DNA of 64,000 bases from CALBTQ01 sp036725605 (GTDB lineage Bacteria > Lernaellota > Lernaellaia > Lernaellales > Lernaellaceae), in contig DAIMDW010000006.1 of assembly GCA_036725605.1 (NCBI GenBank), positions 62,001-126,000 on the forward strand. Direction: 5' to 3'. Within the stretch, counting starts at the first letter, position 1, and every line of letters begins with the position of its first letter. The translations under genes and the position numbers were made by a program. Positions 35,293-43,534 of this stretch are shown here, piece after piece. The notes below the pieces were generated by a model that made no database searches, had not been told where the DNA came from, and worked only from the letters and a program-made list of their open reading frames with translations.

Positions 35293-36057
35293 TTACCGAT
35301 ACAGCTTATCCGGGTCGACGTCTTCGCGCAGCACGCGCAGTTCCTCGTCGGTCGGCGGATGATTTTCTTCCAGCGTGTCGGCGATCAGCAGTTCGAAACC
35401 GGTGTTCTGCCGCACCTGTTCGACGGTCACGCCGGGGTTGAGCGCCAGCAGTTTCATGCGGCAGGTCGCCTCGTCGTAGCCCAGCGTGGCCAGGCTGGTG
35501 ACCACGCGATACGGACCGGTGCCGGCGGGCAGGCCGGCCGCTTCGCGCGCGCCGGGGCCGGTCAGATAGCCGGGCGTGGTGACGAAGTCGATCTTCTCGA
35601 CGAACCGCCGCGTGTCGTGCGGCATGATCGCGATCGTCCGCCAGATGGCCGAGCCGATGTCGTTGGCGCCGCCCGAGCCGGGCATGCGCACTTTCGGCTT
35701 GGCGTGATCGCCGATGACGGTCGTGTTCAGATTGCCGTACATGTCGATCTGCGCGCCGCCGATGAAGCCGTACTCGATGAAGCCGCGCTGCGCGGTTTCC
35801 ATGATGTCGCAGATCGACGAGGCCTGCAGCGCCTTGTTGAAGGTGCGCATGTCGCCCACGGCCAGCGGCAGTTTTTCCAGCACCGCGCCGACGCCGCCGA
35901 ACTCGAACACCGGCACCAGGTTGGGCGCGTAAATCTTCTGCGCCAGCGACGCGGCCAGCATGGGGATGCCCGTGCCGATGAAGGCCATCGTGTGGTCTTC
36001 GACCAGCCGCGCGCCCAGGCAGATCAGCAATTCTTTGGGGCTGTATTCCATGCTCAT
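35293..36057 (-). CDS. gctB: CoA-transferase beta subunit (glutaconate CoA-transferase type)
   Basis: The 254-residue protein belongs to family I CoA-transferases, subunit B. Visible features are MAFIGTGIPMLAASLAQ near residue 25, PVFEFGGVGAVLEKLPLAVGD (the strand carrying the catalytic Glu in the family: EFG/ESG), FIGGAQIDMYGNLNTTVIG and MPGSGGANDIGSA (the GSGG loop that binds CoA). It moves CoA between carboxylic acids with subunit A, encoded 1 base upstream. The acid substrate is not determined; the family includes glutaconate and 3-oxoacid enzymes and steroid-ring-degrading IpdB. Confidence 0.88.
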   Translation of the reverse strand: MSMEYSPKELLICLGARLVEDHTMAFIGTGIPMLAASLAQKIYAPNLVPVFEFGGVGAVLEKLPLAVGDMRTFNKALQASSICDIMETAQRGFIEYGFIGGAQIDMYGNLNTTVIGDHAKPKVRMPGSGGANDIGSAIWRTIAIMPHDTRRFVEKIDFVTTPGYLTGPGAREAAGLPAGTGPYRVVTSLATLGYDEATCRMKLLALNPGVTVEQVRQNTGFELLIADTLEENHPPTDEELRVLREDVDPDKLYR

Positions 36058-36058
36058 C

Positions 36059-37042
36059 TCACGCCCCCTTTCCGATGACGATCGCGTCGAGCCGCGCGCG
36101 CCCGATTTTATCCAGCAGCGCCTGATGGTCGGGCAGGTCGTGCACCCACTCCTTCATGTACGCGTCGGTGGCTTCCGCCTTCTGGCTGGCCTCGATAAAC
36201 ATGCGGTAATGATCCTCGTCGCGCTCGTACATGCCGGTCATTTCGCCCGGCCACGAGCCGAAGGGCGCGTGCACCACCGCGTCGATGTTGTACCAGGGAA
36301 TGACCGTCAGGTGCGGCTTGGCGCGAATGACCTCGCTGTCGACGATCTCCTCGGTCGAGACGATCAGCCTTTTCGAAGCGCGGGCCATTTCCAGCGCGAA
36401 ACCGCTGATGCCGTCGACCTGGCAGTTGCCGAACTTGTCGGCGCGATTGACGTGAATGAAACCCACGTCCAGCGTCAGCGCGGGCAGTAGGCAGATCGGC
36501 CGTTTGGTGTACGGATCCTCGATGGCCACCGCCGAGCTGTACTTGAGCGTGTCCGAACCGAGCATCGAGTAGGTCGGGATGAACGGCAGGCCCATCGCCG
36601 CGGCTTTGAAGCGCCAGGTGATCGCGCCGTTGGACCACTCGACCACCTGCTTGACCTGCCCCGATTCGACCGCGCGGCGCAACGGCGCGCTCACGCCGTA
36701 CACTTCCTGGCCGATGTAGGTGCAGTCGATGCGCTCGATGATGCCGGCGGCCAGCAGCAGGTCGGCTTCGTGCACGCCCTGGCCGGCGAGGTCGAAATGT
36801 TTTTTGCCCGAGCGGATCAGCGCGCGCACCAGCGACATCGGGCAACGCACCGAGCCGTACAGCTCGAAGCCGATGTACATGCCGTCTTCGACGAACCGGG
36901 CGATCGCCTCGTCCTCGCTCATGCGTTTGTCGACCAATCCCTTGTCGCGCGTACGATTCGCGGCGCGCAGGTCTTCCGGGTCGGGCGGTTTGATCAGGGG
37001 CAGCAGGCCCTCATCCACAATGCGTACAACTTTTTCGGTCAT
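36059..37042 (-). CDS. gctA: CoA-transferase alpha subunit (glutaconate CoA-transferase type)
   Basis: The 327-residue protein has the GctA layout: DEAIARFVEDGMYIGFELYG, HFDLAGQGVHEADLLLAAG, LPFIPTYSMLGSDTLKYS, a DVGFIHVNRADKFGNCQVDG segment typical of family I CoA-transferase alpha subunits, and KRLIVSTEEIVDSEVIR. The stop codon is followed by one base and then the gctB ATG, so the two are translationally coupled. No dehydratase, decarboxylase or beta-oxidation gene lies nearby, so the pathway (glutamate fermentation, dicarboxylate or ring-cleavage catabolism) cannot be assigned. Confidence 0.88.
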   Translation of the reverse strand: MTEKVVRIVDEGLLPLIKPPDPEDLRAANRTRDKGLVDKRMSEDEAIARFVEDGMYIGFELYGSVRCPMSLVRALIRSGKKHFDLAGQGVHEADLLLAAGIIERIDCTYIGQEVYGVSAPLRRAVESGQVKQVVEWSNGAITWRFKAAAMGLPFIPTYSMLGSDTLKYSSAVAIEDPYTKRPICLLPALTLDVGFIHVNRADKFGNCQVDGISGFALEMARASKRLIVSTEEIVDSEVIRAKPHLTVIPWYNIDAVVHAPFGSWPGEMTGMYERDEDHYRMFIEASQKAEATDAYMKEWVHDLPDHQALLDKIGRARLDAIVIGKGA

Positions 37043-37201
37043 GGTCGCGGCTCCTGTCGCGGGTGATGAATTCGGGTCAGCTTAAGGGGCTTTTCGCGGC
37101 AGCGTCAAGCGGCGGGAAGCCGTGCGCCGCCGGGGCGATTTTGCGTCTTGTTTTTGCGCGGCGGCGGTTTATGGTTAACACGCAACGAGCGAGGGGGCGC
37201 C

Positions 37202-37489
37202 ATGCCGATTTACGAATACGAACACGAGGGCGACGGCTGCGAGTGGGGCAAGACATTCGAGTGTCGGCAGTCGATCAAGGACGAGGCGCATCGCGTGTGC
37301 CCGCACTGCGGCGCGCCGGTGCGCAAGCTGCTGCCCAGCCGCATCGGCATCGCCACGCCGCGCTCGGATCGCGAGTTGAAGGACCAGGGCTTCACCAAGC
37401 TCGTGCGGCGCGACAAGGGCGTGTACGAGAACGTCACCGCGCGCGAAGGCGAGAAGCGGATCGTCACCGAAAAGGATCTCGGTTCTTAA
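37202..37489 (+). CDS. FmdB-family zinc ribbon protein
   Basis: From ATG 37202, preceded by GAGGGGG, the protein has 95 residues and begins MPIYEYEHEGDGCEW, the FmdB/CxxC putative regulatory start. CPHCGAPVRKLLP is the second half of the zinc ribbon. The first Cys pair is spaced unusually (DGCEWGKTFEC rather than CxxC), so zinc binding may be altered. The family is small and loosely linked to one-carbon and amidase regulation. Its last six codons and 13 downstream bases are duplicated exactly at 38052-38082. Confidence 0.85.
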   Translation: MPIYEYEHEGDGCEWGKTFECRQSIKDEAHRVCPHCGAPVRKLLPSRIGIATPRSDRELKDQGFTKLVRRDKGVYENVTAREGEKRIVTEKDLGS

Positions 37490-37499
37490 AAAGCGAACC
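37469..37499 (+). repeat. 31-bp direct repeat, copy 1 (fmdB tail)
   Basis: The 31 bases start GAAAAGGATCTCGGTTC and end AAAAAGCGAACC, covering the last codons and stop of the FmdB gene. The identical sequence recurs at 38052-38082. The 552 bases between contain repeat copy B and another palindromic repeat, so the pattern looks like a duplication made when repeat DNA entered the gene end. Confidence 0.8.
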
Positions 37500-37622
37500 T
37501 CCTGACTTAAACACCATCCTATTTCACATAATGATTATAAGAGGGCGATTCCCGTTTAGGATGTTCCGGAAAAACCGGGCGAAGTCGAATAACGTTGAAA
37601 TGGATTTCCGTGCAGGATCTTC

Positions 37623-37833
37623 AAGCCCGCAGGGCGTAGGTCAATAGCGAAGGGCGACAGCCCTGGTGTCAGATGGAGTAAAATCAAGCAAACCCCGGAA
37701 CGGAGTGTAGGTGAGCTCGTTGATATGAAATAGCAAAGATTCCTCCGCCCCTCCGGGGCTTGTTGTCTTTGAGTAGGCCGCGATTTCCAGGGCTGTCGCC
37801 CTTCGCTACTAACCGGCCGCCCCTTCGGGGCTT
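37623..37833 (+). repeat. nested-palindrome repeat, copy B (inverted relative to copy A)
   Basis: This element starts AAGCCCGCAGGGCGTAGG and ends CCGCCCCTTCGGGGCTT. It is the reverse complement of 35039-35224 with scattered substitutions and an extra ~25 bases in the middle (around 37717-37737). It lies in the 661-base gene-free stretch between the FmdB gene and the beta-propeller lipoprotein gene. Confidence 0.75.
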
Positions 37834-37888
37834 GTCGGCGCCAAAAAAGCGGGGACGCGAAGGAATCATATCCCCGGTTTTCTTTGCC

Positions 37889-37991
37889 CTCACCCCGGGC
37901 TGCGCCCGACCCTCTTCCAAATGGGAGACGTAAAAACCGGCAACTTGGTCTCCCTTCTCCCCGTGGGAGAAAGGGCGGGGATGAGGGCGCA
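37889..37991. repeat. intergenic palindromic repeat of the CCCTCACCCC type
   Basis: The ends CCCTCACCCC and GGGGATGAGGG are inverted, and the interior has TCTTCCAAATGGGAGA and TCTCCCTTCTCCCC stems. Similar long imperfect palindromes are abundant intergenic repeats in many proteobacterial-type genomes. Only one copy is in the window. Confidence 0.55.
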
Positions 37992-38051
37992 TACAGGACA
38001 AGATGTCCCTCCGGGGCTTATCGGCTCCGTGCATCCCAATTCGGAAGTCAG

Positions 38052-38082
38052 GAAAAGGATCTCGGTTCTTAAAAAGCGAACC
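38052..38082 (+). repeat. 31-bp direct repeat, copy 2
   Basis: Identical over 31 bases to 37469-37499, including the codons for EKDLGS and the stop of the FmdB gene, but no FmdB coding sequence precedes it. Its AAAAA provides the T run of the adjacent minus-strand terminator. Confidence 0.8.
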
Positions 38083-38103
38083 CCGGAGCGTGTCGCCCCG
38101 GGG
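38070..38103 (-). terminator. terminator of the beta-propeller lipoprotein gene
   Basis: On the minus strand CCCCGG and CCGGGG form a stem with an 11-base loop, followed by TTCGCTTTTTAAG. It begins about 48 bases after the stop codon. Confidence 0.6.
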
Positions 38104-38150
38104 CCGCCGTACCCACCTATTCTTGTTTTTCAGTCCGGATCGATTCCGGA

Positions 38151-40487
38151 TCAGTCGTCATCATCGGTGACAATGTCGTCGTCATCGTCATCAAAAACGT
38201 CGTCGTCATCGTCATCGTAATAGTCGTCATCGCCCCAGCCCCAGTCCCAATCTTGCCAGGGCAGATCTTCTTCGACATCGTTGATCCAGGCGCCGATCTC
38301 GGTGACGATCAGGCCCAGGTCGCTGATGGTGAACAGGTGATTGTTGATCACCGCGCTGCGCCGCGGCTCGGACATGCCGTAGTAATAGTCGCTGCCCGCG
38401 GCGCCGACAAAATCGGTGTGGTCGATCGTCGCCTGCTGATCGAAGCCGATCGTCGGGTCGGTGTAGAACGCGTAGAAGCCGGAGAAGGAATCTTCGCCCC
38501 AGATGTCGTCGTCATCGTCGTCGTCGATCGTATCGTCGTCATCGGTCACCGGCGTATCGTCGTCATCGTCGTCCTTCCAATCATCGTCGTCGTCGTCCCA
38601 ATCGTCGTCGTCGTCGCCGTACCAGCCGTAGTAGGTCAACGGAATGACCAACAGGTCTTTCGGTTCGTAGTACAGGAACGCGTGGTGATTGTATTTCGCC
38701 TCGGACCAGGTGTCCCAATCGCCCAGGTCCAGATGATGGATCATCGAGGGATGCGCGAAGTCGGACACGTCGAACATCGACAACGCCACGCCGCCGTCGC
38801 TGCCCCACCAGTCGCCGCCTTCACCGATGGCCAGCAGGTAGTCGTCGCCCATCGGGTGCAGGTAGGTGGAGAAGCCGGGCACTTCCAATTCGCCGACCAG
38901 CACCGGGTTGGTCGGGTTGGACATGTCGAAGGTGAACAGCGGGTCGGTCTGTTCGAAGGTCACCACGAAGCCCCGCGCGCCCAGGAAACGCGCCGCGTAG
39001 ATCTGCTCGTCGGTCGCGAAGTCCTCATAGGAACCGACCTGGGCCAGGTTGTCGCCCTGCTGCTGGAAGACGAACACGCCGTTGCGTTCGGGCGTGTTGT
39101 TCCACCAGCCGCCGTAGGAGCTGGCCACGCGCAGGTAGCCCTGGTACTCGCTCATGCTGAACTGATTGAGCACCCAGCCTTCAACCACGCCCGAAGCCAC
39201 GTAGAGCGCTTCGGTCGGATCGGTGGCGATGTCGAACTTATGCAGTTCGCTCATGTCGGAGAAATCGTCGCCCGCCCATTCCCAGGAGTTGTCGAACGAA
39301 CCGGTGATGTACAGGCTCTCCGAGCTGGCGTACATGATGTAGCCCTCGGCGATGATCGACACGTCGGTCTGCCGCGCGGTCGGATCGTCCAGCAGCACGG
39401 TGATCACCGAGAGGATCGAGGTGCCCAACGGTTCGTAGGGGCGGTAATGATCGGGGCATTCGGACACGAAGCCGGAGGTGATTTCCGTACCGCCGGCCGT
39501 GTGCACGATGTCATAGTAGCGCGGCAGCCAGGCTTCGAGACCGGCGCTGTCGATGATTTCGGTGTTCTCCTCGATCAGTGCGTCGATCGCCGCGTCGATT
39601 TCCTCGGGCGTGTCGTAGTTCCACCCGTCGATCCAGGTTTCATACTCCGGACCGTACTTGAAGCAGTTGGTCACGATGCGCGTGGTCGCGCCGATGCGCC
39701 GGCTGCTGAGCAGGTCGCCTTCCACGTACAACTCGCGCAGCAGCGTGGGATCGGATTTGACGCTGTGATCGACCACGGAGACCTTGATCACGTCCCAATA
39801 CAGTTCGTCGCGCGGAATGTCCGGCCAGACCGTCTCGGGCACGTTGTACGCCGGCACCTGCGAGAAGACCAGCGCGATGTCGCCGTACAAGTACATGTCG
39901 GCCACGTTGCCTTCGATGTCCAGCGCGCCGACCTGGTGCGTGTCTTCCTGCGGATCGGCGTCGAAGATCAGCAGCCAGCCGCCGTTGGCGATGAACAGGT
40001 ACTCGCCGTCGGTCTTGATCATGTCGGCTTCGTCGACGCCTTCTTCCTGCACGTTGGTGTCGCTGTGCTCGTTGTCGTCGTCATCGTCGCCGACGGCTTC
40101 GTCGTCGTCATCGCCGGCATAATCATCGTCGTCATCGGAATAATCGTCGTCGGAAGCGTCGTCATCGTCGCCCGGCGCGGCATCGTCATCATCGTCGTCG
40201 AAAAAATCGTCGTCGTCGTCGTACCAGCCGTCATCGTCATCGTAATATCCGCCGTTTTGCCAGTAGTCGCGCTCCATCTCCAATGCGCGCACCATGCGCT
40301 GCATCTCCATTTCGCGCAACCAACTGAGCACGTCATTGCAATCCTTGCAGCGGTACAGACCTTTTTTATCCATGTCGATGCCGTCGTCATCATCGTCGCC
40401 GCGATCGCAGCCGGCGCTGACAAACAAAACGGTCAATAGGGAGAGAAGTAAAAGGCCCAACACCACCTTACTCCAACCAACCTTCAT
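38151..40487 (-). CDS. beta-propeller lipoprotein with Asp-rich linkers
   Basis: The 778-residue protein has a lipoprotein signal (LTVLFVSAGC, lipid Cys27). Residues 28-50 and about 95-145 are Asp-rich. The main domain (about 145-640) matches the secreted beta-propeller family PF09826: EEGVDEADMIKTDGEYLFIA and repeated strands such as RIVTNCFKYGPEYETW, AARFLGARGFVVTFEQTDPLF and LSMFDVSDFAHPSMIHHLD. A second Asp-rich block interrupts the domain around 625-665, and a third forms the C-terminus. The function is unknown; the protein is probably displayed at the cell envelope. The DNA is a GAC/GAT microsatellite in these blocks, which makes length variation likely. Confidence 0.82.
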   Translation of the reverse strand: MKVGWSKVVLGLLLLSLLTVLFVSAGCDRGDDDDDGIDMDKKGLYRCKDCNDVLSWLREMEMQRMVRALEMERDYWQNGGYYDDDDGWYDDDDDFFDDDDDDAAPGDDDDASDDDYSDDDDDYAGDDDDEAVGDDDDDNEHSDTNVQEEGVDEADMIKTDGEYLFIANGGWLLIFDADPQEDTHQVGALDIEGNVADMYLYGDIALVFSQVPAYNVPETVWPDIPRDELYWDVIKVSVVDHSVKSDPTLLRELYVEGDLLSSRRIGATTRIVTNCFKYGPEYETWIDGWNYDTPEEIDAAIDALIEENTEIIDSAGLEAWLPRYYDIVHTAGGTEITSGFVSECPDHYRPYEPLGTSILSVITVLLDDPTARQTDVSIIAEGYIMYASSESLYITGSFDNSWEWAGDDFSDMSELHKFDIATDPTEALYVASGVVEGWVLNQFSMSEYQGYLRVASSYGGWWNNTPERNGVFVFQQQGDNLAQVGSYEDFATDEQIYAARFLGARGFVVTFEQTDPLFTFDMSNPTNPVLVGELEVPGFSTYLHPMGDDYLLAIGEGGDWWGSDGGVALSMFDVSDFAHPSMIHHLDLGDWDTWSEAKYNHHAFLYYEPKDLLVIPLTYYGWYGDDDDDWDDDDDDWKDDDDDDTPVTDDDDTIDDDDDDDIWGEDSFSGFYAFYTDPTIGFDQQATIDHTDFVGAAGSDYYYGMSEPRRSAVINNHLFTISDLGLIVTEIGAWINDVEEDLPWQDWDWGWGDDDYYDDDDDDVFDDDDDDIVTDDDD

Positions 40488-40741
40488 GATTTACTCCTTA
40501 TAGAAAAGATTGCATCCTTGATATTCGATTTCGCGTTCAACAGTTTAGCAAAGCCTATGCCAAGAGCAAGAAAATTCTAACTCACCGAATTAACGTGTAA
40601 AATTTTTTGCCGAGAAAGTTCAGGTCCCCGGTAGACCCTCGAAATTGCTGTGAGCGTCATCAAAATTTTGAGGCTTTCATCGAAATCGATTAATGACTAT
40701 CCTTGCGTTCCTTGCCAAAACATCCGGTAAAGGAGAGACGT

Positions 40742-41287
40742 TTGGGACTTGGCGAGATATTCCTGTTGGCGTTGGCGTTGGCCGCCGATGCCTTCGGCGT
40801 GGGCACGTCCATCGGGCTGACGTACTGCCGCCCGCGACAGGTGTTTCGCCTGAGTTGGCACTTCGGTCTGTTTCAGGCGCTGATGCCCGCATTGGGAGCG
40901 TTGGCGGGCCTGTGGTTACGCGATATCGTGGCGACGGCCGCGCCGATCGTCGCCGGTATTTTGCTGACGATCATCGGTGCGAAGATGCTCATCGAATCGA
41001 TGCGTCAGGAGAAACCGAAGGACGATTGCGACCCGACGCGCGGCTGGACGCTGATCGGCCTGAGCCTCGCCGTTTCGATCGACGCCTTCGCGGCGGGCAT
41101 CGGTTTGGCGATGTTGCAGGCGCCGTTGTTGCTGGCTTGTGTGATCATCGGCATCGTGGCGCTGATCGCCACGGCGGTCGCCATGCTCAACAGCCGCTTG
41201 CTGCGCAAAGCCCTGGGACAGTGGGCCGAGCGCTTCGGCGGCATCGTGCTGTTGTTGCTGGCGGCCAAGGCGTTTTTACATCTGTAG
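40742..41287 (+). CDS. mntP: manganese efflux pump MntP
   Basis: I choose the TTG at 40742, which follows AAAGGAGAG at good spacing and gives 181 residues, the normal MntP length; an in-frame upstream extension lacks a ribosome-binding site. Six helices are predicted. The two DAF motifs that line the Mn2+ path are present: ALALAADAFGVGTSIG and LAVSIDAFAAGIGLAM, separated by a basic cytoplasmic loop. It exports Mn2+ through the inner membrane. The agmatinase gene starts 8 bases downstream. I saw no match to the yybP-ykoY Mn2+ riboswitch upstream. Confidence 0.93.
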   Translation: MGLGEIFLLALALAADAFGVGTSIGLTYCRPRQVFRLSWHFGLFQALMPALGALAGLWLRDIVATAAPIVAGILLTIIGAKMLIESMRQEKPKDDCDPTRGWTLIGLSLAVSIDAFAAGIGLAMLQAPLLLACVIIGIVALIATAVAMLNSRLLRKALGQWAERFGGIVLLLLAAKAFLHL

Positions 41288-41295
41288 AGGCGTAT

Positions 41296-42159
41296 ATGAA
41301 CGTCAATTTTTTCGATCTTTCGGATCAATTCGCCGCGCCGGAAACGGCGAAAGCGGCCATCGTTTCGATTCCCTATGAGCATACGGTCAGCTACGGCGGC
41401 GGCGCCGGGCTGGGGCCGCGGGCCATCTACGAAGCCAGCACGCAGGTCGAACTGTACGACGAAGTGCTGCGCGCGGAGCCGTACCGGGCGGGCATCTGCG
41501 CCGATCCGCTCGCCGATCCGCAAGAGGTGTCCGCGCTCGGCGCGCCGGAGATGATCGAACGCTACCGCGCCGTCGTGGGCGCGCACCTGGACGCCGGACG
41601 TTTCCCGGTGATTTTGGGCGGCGAACACACCGTTTCGCTCGCGCCCTTCGCGGCGGTGATCGAACGCTATCCGCAAGTGCACGTGCTGCACCTGGACGCC
41701 CACGCCGATCTGCGCGACCGCTACCATGACGATCCGTATTCGCACGCCTGTGTGTTGCGGCGGATCGTCGAACGCGCGAGCGCCGTGCAGTTGGGCATTC
41801 GCAGTTATGACCTCGAGCAGGCGCAGGACATTCCCACGCTGCCGGTGAACGTGCTGCACGCGCACGAGATCCGCCGGGGCGCAAGCATGATCGAATTTGC
41901 CGACAAACATTTGGGCGATCCGGTGTATCTGACGATCGACCTGGACGCGTTCGACCCGTCGATCATGCCCGCCACCGGCACGCCCGAGCCCAACGGTCTG
42001 TACTGGCAGGAGGTCGACGATTTGCTGGCCTGGCTGTTCGCCAACCGGAACGTGGTGGCGATGGACGTGGTCGAGCTGGCTCCCCGCGAAGGCTGGCCCG
42101 CCTCGGATTTCCTGGCGGCCCGGTTGATCTACCGGTGTATCGGCCGTCGGTGTTTGTGA
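41296..42159 (+). CDS. speB: agmatinase/ureohydrolase
   Basis: The 287-residue protein has all binuclear Mn2+ ligands of the arginase/agmatinase superfamily: GGEHTVS (His), HLDAHADLRD (Asp-His-Asp) and TIDLDAFDPS (two Asp). The N-terminal GGGAGLGPRAIYEAS is typical of bacterial agmatinases. The likely reaction is agmatine to putrescine and urea, but other guanidino substrates (for example guanidinobutyrate) use the same fold. It is cotranscribed with the Mn2+ exporter gene. No arginine decarboxylase is in the window. Confidence 0.87.
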   Translation: MNVNFFDLSDQFAAPETAKAAIVSIPYEHTVSYGGGAGLGPRAIYEASTQVELYDEVLRAEPYRAGICADPLADPQEVSALGAPEMIERYRAVVGAHLDAGRFPVILGGEHTVSLAPFAAVIERYPQVHVLHLDAHADLRDRYHDDPYSHACVLRRIVERASAVQLGIRSYDLEQAQDIPTLPVNVLHAHEIRRGASMIEFADKHLGDPVYLTIDLDAFDPSIMPATGTPEPNGLYWQEVDDLLAWLFANRNVVAMDVVELAPREGWPASDFLAARLIYRCIGRRCL

Positions 42160-42183
42160 ATAGAAAATAGTCTCGTTGAAGAT

Positions 42184-42492
42184 TCACACAGCTTTGGCTT
42201 CGCCAAAACTGTGGCACACGGGCAAAAGATCGTCGTCATTCTGTGTGCCACATTTTTGGGCGTTAGCCCAAAGGTGTGGAGGTTGAACCCGGAAAAGAGA
42301 TCGTCGTCATTCTTTGTGCCACATTTTTGGGCGTTAGCCCAAAGGTGTGGAGGTTGAACCCGGAAAAGAGATCGTCGTCATTCTTTGTGCCACATTTTTG
42401 GGCGTTAGCCCAAAGGTGTGGAGGTTGAACCCGGGCAAGAGATCGTCGTCATTTTGTGTGCCACATTTTTGGCCCAAAGGTGTGGCGGTTGT
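42184..42492. repeat. 71-bp tandem hairpin array
   Basis: Units start at 42228, 42299, 42370 and 42441, exactly 71 bases apart. Each has GATCGTCGTCATT, then the hairpin CCACATTTTTGGGC-gttag-CCCAAAGGTGTGG and the spacer AGGTTGAACCCGG. The three full units are nearly identical; the last has lost part of the hairpin. An inverted hairpin, CACAGCTTTGGCTTCGCC with AAAACTGTGG, precedes the array at 42187-42215. It occupies the gap between agmatinase and a convergent lipoprotein gene. A single related hairpin is at 8311-8343. Confidence 0.85.
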
Positions 42493-42520
42493 GATTGTGA
42501 AAAATCTATAACCGATAATA

Positions 42521-42555
42521 AAAAAAGGGGAACGGCAAAACCGCTCCCCTTTTTC
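42521..42555 (-). terminator. terminator of the GDDDT-repeat lipoprotein gene
   Basis: AAAAAAGGGGAACGG, CAAAA, CCGCTCCCCTTTTT forms a long stem; on the minus strand it starts 17 bases after the stop codon and ends with a T run. The flanks are symmetric enough to act in both directions. Confidence 0.85.
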
Positions 42556-42571
42556 GTTTAATCGCGAGTCG

Positions 42572-43534
42572 TTATTTCGTGCAGCCGCCCGGAGTCGGGT
42601 TGGACGCGTATTCCGAGGTTTTGTAGTAGATGTTCACGTACACGATGCAGTCGGCGAACACCTGGGGCACGATCGATTCTTCTTCGTTGCCGTCGGTGTC
42701 GGCGGTGAGCGTGTAGCTGCCCGGCGTCACGTTGGTGATCAGGTAGTAGCCGTTGTCCGGATGGGTGCTGGTGCGGCTGGTGGTCGGCATGCCGCTGCCG
42801 TCGATGTAGTACGTCGGCCGGCTGGTGTCGCTGGTGACTTCGGCGCAGCCGATCACCTCGGCGGCCGGCGTGGCGTCATCGTAGTACTGCACGATGCCGG
42901 CCACGAGGCCCTTGTCGGTGTCGAAGGTTTCGCCCAGCAGCGCGGCGATGCTCGCCCGGGCAATGTTTGAAACCAGCGAGAATTCCCAGGCCATGACCGT
43001 ATCGTAGTTGAACGCGTAGGTGGTCACGTAGTTGCTCATGGTGAATTTCACCGAGTACTGTTCGTTTTTCTCCACCGTGTTGAAAAAGCAGAAACCGTTG
43101 GTGTCGCTGGTGGTCGTAATCGCCGGGTTGAACGATTCGCCGGTGTAGCGATTGACCAGCTCGCAGGTGGTGCCGACCAGGTTGCTGCCGCTGAGAAAAT
43201 CGGTCACGTGGATGGTGATCGGCTCGGTCGGCGGAGTGTCGACGGTGGTGTCGTCGTCGCCGGTGTCATCGTCGCCGGTGTCGTCGTCGCCGGTATCGTC
43301 ATCGCCGGTGTCATCATCGCCGGTGTCGTCATCGCCGGTGTCATCATCGCCGGTATCGTCATCGTCGCCGGTGTCGTCGTCGTCGTCGCCGGTGTCATTG
43401 TCATCGTCATCGGCATCATCGTTGTCATCATCATCGTCATCGTCATCGTCGCCGCAATTGGCGACAACCAGCGCACTGCAAATCATCAAGGCCATCAAGG
43501 CCAGCAGCAGAAAAATATTTCTTGTCCTTTTCAC
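42572..43534 (-). CDS. lipoprotein with GDDDT repeats and Cna-B/CarbRegA-like domains
   Basis: The 320-residue protein has a signal peptide and lipobox ALVVANC (Cys27). Residues 28-95 are an Asp-rich stalk made largely of the pentapeptide GDDDT repeated about nine times, coded by a 15-bp minisatellite. Residues 100-320 hold two beta-rich units of the carboxypeptidase-regulatory type: GTTCELVNRYTGESF with NGFCFFNTVEKNEQYSVKF, and CAEVTSDTSR with GYYLITNVTPGSYTLTADTD. Such domains are usually structural, adhesive or carbohydrate-binding on cell surfaces. It is divergent from the DUF1566 lipoprotein gene 213 bases away. Confidence 0.7.
   Translation of the reverse strand: MKRTRNIFLLLALMALMICSALVVANCGDDDDDDDDDNDDADDDDNDTGDDDDDTGDDDDTGDDDTGDDDTGDDDTGDDDTGDDDTGDDDTGDDDTTVDTPPTEPITIHVTDFLSGSNLVGTTCELVNRYTGESFNPAITTTSDTNGFCFFNTVEKNEQYSVKFTMSNYVTTYAFNYDTVMAWEFSLVSNIARASIAALLGETFDTDKGLVAGIVQYYDDATPAAEVIGCAEVTSDTSRPTYYIDGSGMPTTSRTSTHPDNGYYLITNVTPGSYTLTADTDGNEEESIVPQVFADCIVYVNIYYKTSEYASNPTPGGCTK

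Noticed and set aside
37884..38072. Small frame ending EKDLGS like FmdB
   Set aside because: It is an artefact of the 31-bp duplicated fmdB tail joined to repeat sequence; there is no FmdB domain or ribosome-binding site.
34978..38103. Composite transposon carrying gctAB and fmdB
   Set aside because: The inverted repeats lack a transposase, have no clear terminal inverted repeats of an IS type and differ in length. A pair of independent repeat insertions explains them.
40500..40741. yybP-ykoY Mn2+ riboswitch upstream of mntP
   Set aside because: The conserved loop sequences of that class were not found; the region is AT-rich without a convincing structure.
42228..42492. CRISPR array
   Set aside because: The whole 71-bp unit repeats, including the part that would be the spacer, and no cas genes are nearby. 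It is a tandem hairpin repeat.
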